The translations under genes and the position numbers were made by a program. Shown one piece after another: positions 21,797 through 37,477 of a DNA stretch of 64,000 nt. The stretch spans positions 17,219,221-17,283,220 of the forward strand of contig NC_092027.1 in the NCBI RefSeq assembly GCF_042242105.1. Reading direction: 5' to 3'. Position 1 is the stretch's first letter. Every line of letters starts with the position of its first letter. The stretch comes from Pempheris klunzingeri. Lineage: Eukaryota > Chordata > Actinopteri > Acropomatiformes > Pempheridae. Under the pieces are notes generated by a model. That model was not told the origin of the DNA. It saw nothing but the letters and a program-made list of their open reading frames with translations, and made no database searches.

Positions 21797-22744
21797 ACTG
21801 ACAGCTGTGTTATTACTCAAGACGTGGTGGACAGGGTGCTTAGCAAGAGCTATATTTACAGTTCAATAGCCCGCGTCATCCTCAGCCAATGAGACATCAG
21901 TTTACTGTCAGTGTCCAATCAGATGGCTTCATACTCCCGAGGCGAACTCCCAGTTGACCAATAGCGAACAAGAACAGGACTGTTGTCCCTTTTTCCATGA
22001 ACGGATGTGAAAATTGATAGTTTCACATGTAAAAAACGATATATGAGTACAATGTAAGTATTGGCAAAAGTGAGAGCTGTTTAATTAGTCTCTGAAATGT
22101 TTCTCAAAGTTCCCGCACGGTTTGCATGTTGGTCTGATCTGGAAATAATGTGACTGAGCCAAATGATTCTAGGAGTCTTTTAGTTCACTGACAGACACTG
22201 TAACTACATACACACACACACACATCTGTGCAATAAACAATAAAACTGTATGAAACACCATAGCTGTCCGAAAAACGGCGTGTTAAGCATGAAATAATCG
22301 AATATGGAAATATTGCGCTCACTTTTGATTTGATTGATTTCATTTGACATCATATAAACAATGAACGGATCGAGGGATAAACCACAAGATGGCTACAAAG
22401 GTTCACACTAAGTAATGTCAGCAGTGCTTTAAAATGTGTTCCTTTAACTGCTTTGGATCTGGTCGTAATAGAGTCTGTATATCTGACCAAAATGGCAGCA
22501 CACGCGGCCCCTGCTGGTTGACACGAGCTGCGCTCTGATTGGTGGAAGGACGCCCCCCTCACTTGTCCCGAGCGCGCGAATGTACCGACGTACCTCACAG
22601 TCAGCTCGCGCTGTTAGCTGTTAGCTGTTAGCATAGCGTCGTCCGCGCTGTGCTTCAAACGGAGCACACCAAAGGAGGACCCGAGACTAGGCTCTTTGTG
22701 TCCGCATCCCAGTTAACCTCGAGTCTCCGTGCTCTGTATCTACA
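21797..22744. promoter_or_regulatory. shared divergent promoter region of tert (-) and rbbp4 (+)
   Basis: The two start codons are 948 bp apart on opposite strands. Near tert there are three CCAAT boxes: 21886-21890, 21915-21919 and 21958-21962. Near rbbp4 a reversed CCAAT (GATTGG) lies near 22537, followed by a CpG-rich stretch with AGCGCGCGAA (E2F-like) at 22571-22580. A short tandem CTGTTAG x3 sits at 22611-22631, probably in the rbbp4 5' UTR. No TATA box is seen at either end, as expected for housekeeping-type promoters. Start sites are not determined from sequence. Confidence 0.6.
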
Positions 22745-26521
<3,777 letters not shown>

Positions 26522-26862
26522 CACCTCTGCCTGCTGTCTGTCTTAACTTACAACCTCATCACAAACTGCCAAACTGCCACCTCAGTAGTTTTATGCAGCT
26601 ACTTCTTCCCATCTCTCTTTTTTCTTTACTGGTGGGACACGTAAATCACTGTAAATACAAGAAAGACAATAATCATGTGCATCAGCCCTGGTCTCTTTTG
26701 GAATACTCAAAGTGAAGAACTCTTCACTTTTAAGTGAGTAATTTATTGCCTGAAGAATCTCACCTGTGTTTTTCACAGTGCATATAAACATATATTTTTG
26801 TAACCAAATTTGGCTCTCCCTTCTACACCAAAATGTTTTAGCAAATGCTTTTTCTAGTAATT

Positions 26863-26868
26863 AATAAA
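26863..26868 (+). terminator. proximal polyadenylation signal of rbbp4
   Basis: AATAAA about 340 bases after the stop codon. Confidence 0.5.
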
Positions 26869-27327
26869 AGGCGTTTCTAGAACCTAAAGTGGTGATCATA
26901 CTGACTGCCCACACCAAGTGGTCATTTACAATAACCTGCTGTTAAAGAGGTAACGGCTTCTTCTGCACGTATTGGAAATGTTGCGGAAACAAACATGTTT
27001 TAAGAGAAATGCAGTCCGGCTTTTTGACACGATGCACAGTGACGGTTACTGTGACTTTGGTAGAGGTTGTTTGCAGGCTAGCTTATGTCCCTTAAATATG
27101 TCTCATTTTCATTGCTTCAGTCTGGTCATCACCCAAATGTTCTGACACCGACTTTCACACCAGCTTCTTTTGAATGACGTTACAGTTTTGGAGTGAAATC
27201 TGTTTGAAATATTGATTTGTGGTCCCACCTCATTGTAGTTAGACATTAATCAGTTAGACGTTGTCGTGATTTAGATTTGTGGTTGAACTTTTTCTATGTT
27301 CAATATTTGTACAGTGAGTGCATTCTT

Positions 27328-27333
27328 AATAAA
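27328..27333 (+). terminator. distal polyadenylation signal of rbbp4
   Basis: AATAAA about 810 bases after the stop codon, followed by GTGTTTCATTAGTCTTTGT (GT-rich). It is 375 bases from the opposing sync signal. Confidence 0.5.
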
Positions 27334-27707
27334 AATGTGTTTCATTAGTCTTTGTACACACTTTGTGCCCACATTTTTCATGAATATGTTCCCTAGGTGT
27401 TTTTTTGTTTTTTTATAAGGATCAGCATCTTGCTAAGCTTGGAAGTATTTTTAAACAATCCTAAATCCTTTCAGTGAAACAGTTGGCCATGTCTCATGAC
27501 ACTTTGCTCAGACTCTTTTTTTGTGTCTGGTGTGACATGTTGGAGCTTTCCTGAGTGCCAAACTCTCACTCTCACTCTATTACTCCCACTGTCTCACTGT
27601 TTAGCTCTTCAGCCATGTTGCCCATATAAGTCCATGAACCCCTCTCTGCTCTTCGTGCACAGACATTAACTCATCAGTTGCACTCAGGTTACAACAAACG
27701 CAAAGCC

Positions 27708-27713
27708 TTTATT
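27708..27713 (-). terminator. polyadenylation signal of sync
   Basis: TTTATT on plus (AATAAA on minus), about 190 bases past the sync stop codon. Together with rbbp4 it marks a tail-to-tail gene pair. Confidence 0.5.
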
Positions 27714-27900
27714 CATTACAAGTACCTCATCGCAAGCTGCAGTCTAGTTCATCTTTACAGACTTCTAACAAATGTTCAAACAGTATATCTCTTAGTGTGT
27801 GTAAAGTGCATTAATTGAACCTTGAAGTTCACTAATTTGCAAATAACAAAAATGATCATTTTACTGTTAAATCGCAAAACTTAAAATCAAGATCATACGC

Positions 27901-30392
27901 TCATGTTTTTTGCTTCTCACACTTGTTCTGGTCCTCAATGGCAGCTCTGTAAGAAATAAAATGTTCTCATTAGACCTGTTCCCCAAAGGTAATTACATTT
28001 GGATTATGGTTCAGAATAAAGGAGCACATCTCACCTGTAAAGGAGCAGTTGTTTGGTTAGGCTCTCTCTCATCTCCTCTATCTCTTTGGTTTTTCTCTTC
28101 TGGATCTTCAGCTCGGTCTTCAGCTCTCTGCTGCTCTCCTCCAAATAGCTCACTGTCTCCTATAAGAAAGGCAGAGCTTTATTTTCTTTGCAGTTCAGGT
28201 GATAGAGCCTTCCTAAACTCCCCTCCCTTCTGCCTCTGCCTTTAATCTTTTTTTGTATTTTCATTCTTCTTACCCATTTTACACGCACCCCTGACCTGCT
28301 GTCTTGCTTACCTTGTACTGCTCAACATCTTCTCTCCTCTGCGCGTAACTTAGGTTGAGTTTTTCCTCCAGACAAACCCTCTGGAGGTTCAGTTTTTGGA
28401 TCTCCTCCTTCAGGGGTCTCAGCTGGCCCCTCAGCTCCTGGGCCTGCTCTTTGGCCTTCACTAGTGCTGCGGCTGTTATCTCTCTCCTCTTCAGCAGCGC
28501 CAGCAAAATGGGCTCATACCTGGCCAAGACAATAATTAAAATCAGCCACTACAGGTCTGTGTTTAAAATCCTAAAAACATTAAAAGGCCTAGACAGTGGC
28601 ATCACCTCTCCTCCAGCGCTCTCAGCCCACCCTGCAGGTACTGCTGGATGTCCCCACAGGAGTGCCTCCTGCACTGGGTGAGCTCGTCCTGGGTGTTGGA
28701 GGTCTGACTGGAGCTCTGGACGTGAAGCGCTGCTTGTAGGTCTGAGAGCTTTTGTTGGTGGGCTGACCTGAGCTGGGAGCCCTCTTCTGTTAGCTGGAGA
28801 ACAAGTGACTGCAGCTTCTCCTGGAAGAAGAAGCAAATTCTAATATTGAGTTTTCTTCAGAATTGTGATGAACAGAAAGCTTTTTTTCTTGAGTTCCTTA
28901 CCTCTTCCCTCTTTAGCAGCTCCACCTCTCTGTGCTGGTTGTTGAGGGCAAACTGGCTCTGAGCACAATCCCTTGCCATGGCGAACAGCCTCCTCTTCAG
29001 CTTTCTGAGCTCCTCCTGAAGGCCCTGTCTCTCCAGGTTCACCTTCCACATCCTCCTCTCCTCCTCTGCTCTCTCCTCCCTGAGGCTCTGAATCTCCCTC
29101 TTCCTCTCCTCTCTTCTGCCCTGTTCCTCGCTCTTCAGTGCTTTCATCAGCTCTGCCACTTTGCTATCAATTGACTCCTCTGTCTCCTCTTCATTGCTCC
29201 CCTCTGCCTCCTCTATATCTCTGTTCCCTCTCAACTCCAGCACCTCCGCCAGCAGTTCCTTCCGTCTCTTTTCTAAACTCTGTACCTCTTGTATGCAGTC
29301 CTCCATCTGAGATCCCAGTGTGTCTAGTTCATTCCTGCTGGATCCCAGATCAATGGTGTCCATCTTGACCTCCTCCATCTCTTCACCTGGCTGACCTATT
29401 TCAATCCCACTTACACCTCCCTTTGTGTACTTGCCTTCATTTGTAGGCATATATCCCATCGTCATTGCCTCGCAGTATGTTGGATCTGAAAACCCGAACT
29501 GAGGATCAAGAACCATCTGGTCTGTTTTCAGATTCCCTTGCCTCTCCAGTCTTCCTACTGAGAAGCCACCCATGTTGTCACAGCTAAACTCAGGATTCTG
29601 CCTGCTCTCATTTGTCGCTGAACTTACTGTCACTACATTTCTGTTTCCATCGGACGCTTTATCTTCCCCTGCACGTTGACAAGCCCAGGATGCTGATTGC
29701 ATCGCCTCGGTCTCTGACTTCACTGGCCTCCCTTGCTGAATGGGCACCAGTGTTGTGCCTCTATAAAGATGAGGATTCTTGCTGATGTGTACATACTCTT
29801 GGCTTGCATCCGTAGCCCAGTCTTGGGGCTCGAAGTCCATCCCAGCCTCCTCCATGCAGCCTTCCAGCATGGCCAACATCCCCAACAGCTGGCCCTCGTA
29901 CTCCACCATGGTTTCACTCAGTTTATTCCCCACTGAAGTGAGAGGCATTTCTGTCTGGCGAGGAACTTCTGTGGTCACTCCAGTCCTGTCGAGGATGGTG
30001 TCCGGTCCTTGCGACTGGCCTTGCGCTGGCTGATCTTCTGTCGCAGCTCCATCCATGTGTGTGTCCATGTAGCTTGGGGAAAGATATGCGTGGGGAGAAG
30101 TTCTTGTTTCTCCGTAGCTCTCCATTGTGTCTCTCTCTTTGCCGCGGCTGAGAGTTGATTCAGTCAGGCTCGTTTCATTGTAACTTGCTGAGAAGTGAGA
30201 GCCAAAAGGGATACCGGTGAGCTCCTCGCAGCTTTTCAGCAGGTCATCCATCTCCTGTAAGTATGGCTTCATCAAAGCTGATTGATTCAGCTGTGTTCCT
30301 GTGAAGGTGAGTCCAGACTGTGCTGTATCCTCCTCTTTAATGAAGAGAGGGTCAAGCTCAGTAGGTGACATGTTATCGTCCACGTCCTCCAT
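27901..30392 (-). CDS. sync: syncoilin-like intermediate-filament protein
   Basis: Five exons on minus: 30392-28902, 28820-28606, 28519-28312, 28159-28035, 27946-27901 (TGA). Phases join to 694 aa, longer than the 482 aa of human syncoilin because of a long acidic, low-complexity N-terminal head (about 370 residues). From SQMEDCIQEVQSLEKRRKEL onward it is a continuous coiled coil of intermediate-filament rod type, with REERAEEERRMWKVNLERQG, CRRHSCGDIQQYLQGGLRAL and RYEPILLALLKRREITAA; the tail is very short. The family call rests on the rod pattern plus synteny: in human, SYNC lies next to RBBP4 and KIAA1522. Syncoilin binds desmin and alpha-dystrobrevin at muscle Z-lines and neuromuscular junctions. 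Start: ATG 30392 opens the long exon; +4 is G but -3 is C, so context is only moderate. The head is less certain to be conserved than the rod. Confidence 0.85.
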
Positions 30393-31578
30393 CGGTTCAG
30401 CTTAATTCTTGTAGCCCTTTTAGATGTAGAAGACTCTTTTACAGCCCTCTCATACCTTGACAAAAGCAGATTAATATGTTAGACAATCCAGCTGACGCAT
30501 ATTAAGCATGGTTGCTGTGGCTGTTGGGAGTTGTGTTGCATGTCACAAATACTAGTCCTGGCCTGTACAGCAGACATGTCAACAGGGCAGTGGGGCTAAT
30601 ATTTTGGCCAGGCTTCTGTGCAAGCTATGCTGATGTCATTAGCACATGTAGGCATGCAGAGCTGGGCAGGGGGGTAGTTTAGCACAGGGTATGCAACCAG
30701 CAGCTGTCCCGCTAGTCTGAATGCCCCAAGGACCAACAGACTGCTTGCCAGTGATTAGACACACACCTTAAACAAGCCAACTCATGCACTCACATGAACA
30801 CTGCATCACTACTAATATAAACACATAGAAATGGCTTCTGTCTGAAGCTCCAGGAAGTGGCATTACAGATTACATTAGGGAGCAGGCTATCATAACACGC
30901 CATTGTGCCGATGGATGGGCATTTGCACTCTCCCTTGGTGAATAATGTAGCTGTAATTTCACCCTTTGAGGTGTTTGCCAAGACAGGCCAGAGACTCCCA
31001 GAGAGTAAATTGATCAAATTGACCCAATACTGTCATCTGCAGAGATCAGCAATGTATAAAGGGCATGGAAGACTGGTGTGCCATTTATTTGATAGCTGCT
31101 GTTTCCCCACCAAAATTCAAGACACGGCATTTGTGTTAAACTAGGTCAGATAATACAAATAGTACTCAAGTTCTTAAATCTTTACGGCATGAACAACTTT
31201 CTTCGTTCTTTGGCTGTGTTTTGTCTTTTTTGATGTTCCAAGTGCACAAGGACTGGACATTGTTATGCTATGCATGCTGACCCCTGGGGAAGACATGACA
31301 GCCACCAGCTGTCTCGCTGCAGGACAGGCGTGGGCACAAGTCACATTCCTTTAGACCTCCACCACCCAAAGACAGAGCTGGCCTATACTTGCTGGGTATT
31401 CTGAACACTAACTTTACTTCTTATATTAAACATGAAAACCTAACTTCATTTTAAGCTTTTTTCAACTGCTAAGTTAGTTTACAGAGTTAGTTATTGAAAG
31501 ATGGCTCTCTCTCAGGTAGTGTTTGAATTTTCTTCAGAGGTTTTCATTCAGATTTGATCAACGTCAATCACACAAGCC

Positions 31579-31581
<3 letters not shown>

Positions 31582-31616
<35 letters not shown>
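31582..31616 (+). repeat. (AT)n(AC)n microsatellite
   Basis: About 29 bp of AT repeat passing into a few AC units. Confidence 0.9.
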
Positions 31617-31617
<1 letters not shown>

Positions 31618-34600
31618 GAAATATAATTGTACTTACTTCTGTGAGCGCTTGCTTTTTCTGCTGTGTGTGGTGCCCTCAGGTTGGATCCGTTAGAAATATG
31701 TTGTGGTTCAAACGACAAAAGCAAAGTGAGCGGGAGCGGTGTGTGCAGATGAACTGGGAGAGATGTGTGTGTGGGGGGGGTGGTGGTAAAGACAGTTGAC
31801 CCAGCCCCTCTCTCTCAGCCATAGTGCTGCTATGTGTGACCATGACTACCTCAAATCTGTTTAGGTTTATTAATAAACACTGGGCTGGGAGAAAGAGGAG
31901 CCACAGCGGGCTGTTTTAATCCAAGAGAGATACAGGATTTGCCAAAGTGGACCAAGAGTTATACTTAACACCTGTTAGCCAAATGTAGTTCATATTCACT
32001 TGGTGTAGTTTTGTATCTGTTGAAAGGTTTCACAATGACCTCTTATTGTCTGAAACCTTCATTAATTAAGTGACATTGTCTTTATAAAGAAAGAGTAATC
32101 AGCCTTATTCCAAGATAAAACAGTGCTTTTAGATTGAACTATAATGCCAGATTGACAGGTGGAGTTACAGCTGGATGCATCTATTATGGCTGTGGGGAGG
32201 AGGGTGTGTTCGGAGGGTTTATGGTGCGTGTGTTTATGATGAAAGAGGACATGGCTCCAGGATTCCCCTCGTGCCTCCTCATTATCGAGAAGTCTTTAAA
32301 TAGCTCTCAGCACTTTTTTGGCTGCTTCCCACGGGAGGATTGGTTTTCGCGTAAACTCCTGACCCCGACAATGGACCACAGGCGGTCCTCCATGGTCTGA
32401 GGAGAGGGCAGGGAGGATGAGCTAGGGCTGTAAAAGACATGAAAAGAAGTGGCAGGTGTTGGGTAGGGAGGGGAAAAAGGACGGAACAGAAAAGAAAAAA
32501 GACCGAAGGATAAAGGAGAAGACGGTGGAGATGGTGAAATGTTGAGAAAGACAGATAAGTGAAAAGCAGATTTCACTGCGACCTGAATCTGGAGCTGTGA
32601 AGACTACTTGATTTTTAGTTATACCCCTAAAATTATGATTTAAATTTGCCCCGCTTACTTTTACGTATTAAGAGTTCATCACTCATTTGACGTCCAAGGG
32701 TTTTGGTTTTTGCTTCATATTTCATGCCTTTCATAACGCACCATTTTGGAAAATTTCTCAATATGTAGGAACACAAGTAACAAACAGTCACCACTAGATG
32801 GCCTCACAGTTTAATTTAATCTCTTCTCATCCAAAGAGTGACATAAAAGAAAATGTAGAATGTCTAAAATTCAGTTTAGTTCAGACAGCCCTGTCTTCCT
32901 GTGCTCTTTTTTCTGTAGGAATACAAGCAAATAATTCAATAAGTCATGATACAAGTTTACCTTAATGCTACAGATAACCCTATTTGCTATGCATTTGTCT
33001 GTCTTGTTATTTTCTCAAATTCGTCATTGAAGGCTGTTTCTGCTATAAAATGAACAACACTATCCAAGATTGATTTACTGCAAGTCCCACTTCAGAGTAT
33101 TTACATGACCCTTTTCTACTGAAGATACTTTTATTTGCAGTTAGCACCCTACGGTCATTCCTGTGACATACTGTTTCCATGACAAGATTACATCCCTTGT
33201 GCTCAAGAAAAGATGTAATGTTTATCCAATATCTAATCTGTGACTTCGTGTTTTGGCATGTCTAGGCTTTGGGACAGAGACAGTCATTTAGATGAAGTTA
33301 TGTCCACGGTTTATCTGTTTCAACACACTGTTTAACTCTGTTGTGCTGATACACGCCCACACAGCCACTGGGATCTAGAGAGAGACTTTGAGACTCTCCT
33401 TCACTTGCCTGCCAAAAAAATCATCTTCTTTTTAGCTCTTTTCTATCATTTCCTTCCTAGAGGATGGAGAGATCGTCAGGGTGTGTGCGTGGGTGTAGAT
33501 TAGGACAAGGGGGAAACCAAATATTTAAGGGGGCGTTGTGGTTGAAGACTAAATGTCCCGCTGAGATAGGCCATATGCTGGACTTTGAGTTGGACTGGTC
33601 TGTTACCGTCTGCTCTAATGTGCAGTACTGTCCAAACTCACCAGAACATCCTGTCAGTGTGTCTTCTTCTTCCTCCTGTTTCTCTTCTCTTTCCACCCCT
33701 TAATCTGTCTCACAAACAGCAATAATGCATCACTATCCAGAGAGAGCACAAAGCTTTTTATTTTTCCAGCTTCCTTTGGTATAGTGGTACAGGGTTTCTG
33801 AAGTTCATATTGTTCAAATTCCTATTGTTTTCTGCCATTAAGGGTCAGTGGGACAGTATTCCTTGGCTCAAAATTGGGCTTTGGTGGGAGACCACCTGTG
33901 CAGAACAGTGTGATAATGTGTATAATTCACTAAAATCTGTTCTGGGATCAGTTAACCTTCCTAGTGATGATCCGTTCATGCCTCTTCATAATATACTGTC
34001 CATTCAAAACAATGTGCATACGGTCTAACCATGTTTGGTCATCAGGGATTTAGCGTTTTATCTTGGGCGATTTGGAAACAAAGTAAGGTTAAGGCATTGC
34101 TGCTGATTACTTGTAATACAAGATAGTAGTTCATAAAATAGCACCCAAACAAACCACTGTAATCACAATGGTAGCTCCACAAGTGTTTTATTTAGAAATC
34201 AACTGAGGAGACAATACAGCAGTTTTCTTTGTATTGTATTTTTGAGAGAAAAAGTGGTCAAAAAGTCCATATTAAATGCATTAAATCAGAATATGGTCAT
34301 CCTTACTAATAAAAAAAAAGTATTTAGAGGAGCGCTCCTGCAAAATGTGAAATAATGCTAGACAGAAAAAGAATTAATACATTGATGGCAACACCAGCAC
34401 CTGTTCATTTAGTCAACAGACTCCAAAAACTTTGAGTCATTAAGAAAGGATTCACAACACTGACTTTATTTGGGCTGTTGCTCTATTCATTATAAAGAAT
34501 AAGTCTAAGTATGTCTGAAATCATTGATTAAATGCTCCACTTATGTGCTAGAATACACTCATAACATTTTTCTTTACAGGAAGTCAGGACAGCGTGGATG

Positions 34601-35824
34601 CTATTGTCACTCACAGTCTTACTTTATAATCTCACTTTCACACTGGTCCTTTCCAGTACAGCCATTCTGCTGAAATAAGAGATAAAATGCCTTGCTCAAG
34701 GGCACCTTGACACCCATTTATTGTGGCAGGGGAGAATATTGCTCCTTCAATTTTCTCAGTTGTCTGTGGATTTGAACTGATAACAAATGCACTTTTACAA
34801 ACTCCTGTTCTCTTACTTTGTTATTCTCTGCCATCTGTCACGCCGTCCATTATGCAGCATTGTCTCACTGTGGCTGAGTGTGTTTTAATGACGGTGAACT
34901 TATCGGGTGTTTATTTTAAAGAGAGTGCCTCTGCTACATAATTGTCAGCCAGCATCTTCTTACTGTCACCAGCCACCCAGTGTTTCTACCAGTTGGTTTT
35001 TCATGGTCTTAAGGGACCACTTAATATAATGTAGTAGGGGGGCCCCCATGTCCTTCTTCAGTGTGTTTTTCCACTGTTCTGGATTAAGCATGTTTCCTCT
35101 ATTTGAACATGACAGACACACTTGGCCTTTAAAAGACACAGAGCAGGTACAACTTGCTCCCACGTTTTTATTTCACCCAAAAGTCTTTTCAAACTTGGCT
35201 ACTTCACTTTAAAATCAAACGTTTTTACACCTTCCAGCTGTTTTTTTAAAGTGCCGGGAAAGAGCTCAGGTTTTAGTATTTAGTATTGCATCAAGCTGTT
35301 TCGACAATCGTTTATTGTTCATTGTATCACCTTTACAGTGTTGCGCAGTCACAACCGGTTCCCATGAAGAGACTCTGCAGATGAGAACAGCAGATATGGA
35401 GAGATGAGACGAGGTGACAGAGATGAGATCACATTCGCGCTTTCGAGTGAGAACCGTTCAACAATTAAACCGTCAGGAGATGCAATGTTGATCTGTATAT
35501 CTTTATCCAAGGTTCAGGGATTTTAGGTCGAAATAGAGACTGGGTTTGCATCAGTGTATTGGTGTTTGTTTAGGTGTCTAGCAGGCTGTGCTTGTGTGTA
35601 TGCAAAGCTGCGTGTACAAGTTTGTACGAAGTGTCCCACAGTATTCCTCCTACTAAAATCATGATCTGATAAGCTTTGGAATCTCCAGCCAACTGGGTGA
35701 CGTAACACCTCCTCCCTCATCTAGGAATTATTTTGTATTCATTAATGTTGGGAGAATCCAGTGATGGCAGAGTCAGTGTCGCAAGAGCCGCATGTATTGT
35801 TCACTTGTTTTAGGAGATGTTTCG

Positions 35825-36535
35825 CAGTTTTAGCCACACTAATGGCATAGATGTCAACTGTTGGGCAGTCAGTTGACTGTTTGGTCCTTCCACCACTTTG
35901 GTCCCAACAACTATGACACCACCACGTCAGTGACGTTGTTTAGTTTCAAGCAAAATATCTCAGACGATGTACCCTATGATTTGCTGACTTCTTCGGTGGT
36001 GGTACCATGAGTTTGATAGTAGTGGCTTTGGGTGAAATGCCTTGACAACTATCAGAGCACCACAAAGTTTGGTACAGACATTCATGTTCTCGTATGAACT
36101 GTAATCATTGTATTGATTCTTTATTTCCTTATGTATCTAGGAGCCTCACACCTTGACTCCCACCCCCCACCATCCCTCCCTCCCCCAACAGCACGTCGGT
36201 ACAACCATCGGAGAGATGCGGCGTGTCACTATTTGAGGTTGGCTGTGGCTCAAGTGAGTAGTCCATCAATCAGAAAGTTGCTGGTTCGATAATGTAAACG
36301 TGCTTGGAGTAGTCGAAATGACTAGAAAGGTGCTATATAAATGCAGACCATTTAACTAAACTTGACCACATACCCGTAAAACTAATAATATTCCCATCAG
36401 TCTCAACTGTACTTTGAATTTAGTGCTAATTATAGTACCAAACATGAAAATATCAAATCAATATATGCTAACATTGAGCTCAGAGCGCCAGTGTGCCTGA
36501 GTATAGCCGCACAGAGCTGCAGACTAGAGTAGTCT
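35825..36535 (-). repeat. dispersed percomorph repeat (ACAGCTGAGGCTGATG family), reverse orientation, split
   Basis: 35825-36110 carries the reversed second half (CCACTTTGGTCCCAACAACT, AAATATCTCAG, TTTGGTACAGACATTCATGT). 36385-36535 carries the reversed first half (TTCCCATCAGTCTCAACTGT, ATGCTAACATTGAGCTCAGA, CCGCACAGAGCTGCAGACT). The middle is replaced by about 270 bp that includes a SINE, so this is probably one old copy with a nested insertion. Confidence 0.6.
36236..36354 (+). mobile_element. tRNA-derived SINE, internally deleted
   Basis: Begins GTTGGCTGTGGCTCAAGTGA with a box A-like TGGCTCAAGTGAGTAG and a box B-like GGTTCGATAAT 30 bases on, as in a tRNA-type pol III promoter. The tail GACTAGAAAGGTGCTATATA plus AATGCAGACCATTTA is the usual 3' end of a common fish tRNA-SINE. 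The body between (normally over 100 bp) is missing. Confidence 0.7.
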
Positions 36536-37461
36536 TGTTTCAATACACTTGGATCCAGACGGTGAAAGAGACAGAAAGAGCACCAACATATTATCCACCA
36601 CACTAGTCAGCATGAATTGTAGCATTCCTCTGGTCTTACTCATCTCTGTCCAGTAGAGGCTCACCCAGCTCTTACTGGTGCCACTGTTGGCACAACCATG
36701 TATCACAAAGGCTCTAAGAGGACACTCTGTCCACCTGAAGCTTAGACTAAAAGTTAATGTTGTTACTGCTTTGAGTCAATGGTGTGTGTGTTCTGTGTGT
36801 GTGGATGTGTGCATGTCCATAAATGAGCTCAAATTTTCTGTTTTAATGGTGTGTTGTAAATGTTAGTTTGAGACACTACAGTAAATATTTAGAAGACTAC
36901 TTGCAATAAATAAGTTTCATGACTTTTCAAAAGTTAACTAATACGTCCTTGCACACTTCCAAAAGCCTTAGACTGCACAAACATGTTCTTAAACCCTGCT
37001 GTCTTCAGATATGGGTTCAACCAGAGAGAATCACCTCTGTTTTCATCTGTCTTAATTAGATGTTGTACGAGTGCCAATCCTGTTATTTTGATAAAAAATC
37101 GGCAGAGGTCACCCCAGGTTTCCTGGTTGTGACGTCATTTGCCTCATTTAAACGACCCCCCAGAGAGAGTGAAAACAGGCGGATAGTTCCTCTGCCAATG
37201 CAGAGAGGGAGAGACAAAGAAATAAAGAGGGAGAGATGGTTGGATGGATGCATGGAAACTTGTGGCCTGTTTTTTGTCCAGTCCCAAACAACCCAGCAAC
37301 CACACCCTCTCAGGAATTCCTGCAGCAAAAATATTTCATGTCGTGTTTTTAAAGGAGCAGTTCACCCTTAACATAACATGTTCAGTGTTTTCTCACTTGA
37401 AAAGCCTCCATGTTGCCTTCCGCAGTTGAGAAGAGTTGGTTTTGACGTTGATGTTTTATGT

Positions 37462-37477
37462 GGGGGGGGGGGGGGGG
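37462..37477 (+). repeat. poly-G run (16 G)
   Basis: Sixteen consecutive G. Rare in vertebrate DNA and prone to sequencing error or G-quadruplex formation. Confidence 0.9.

Noticed and set aside
21797-21820. Upstream extension of TERT to 21820
   Set aside because: The codon there is TTG, not ATG. The first ATG in frame is at 21796.
36236-36300. Genuine tRNA gene
   Set aside because: Box A and B are diverged, there is no cloverleaf, and the 3' part is the usual SINE tail.
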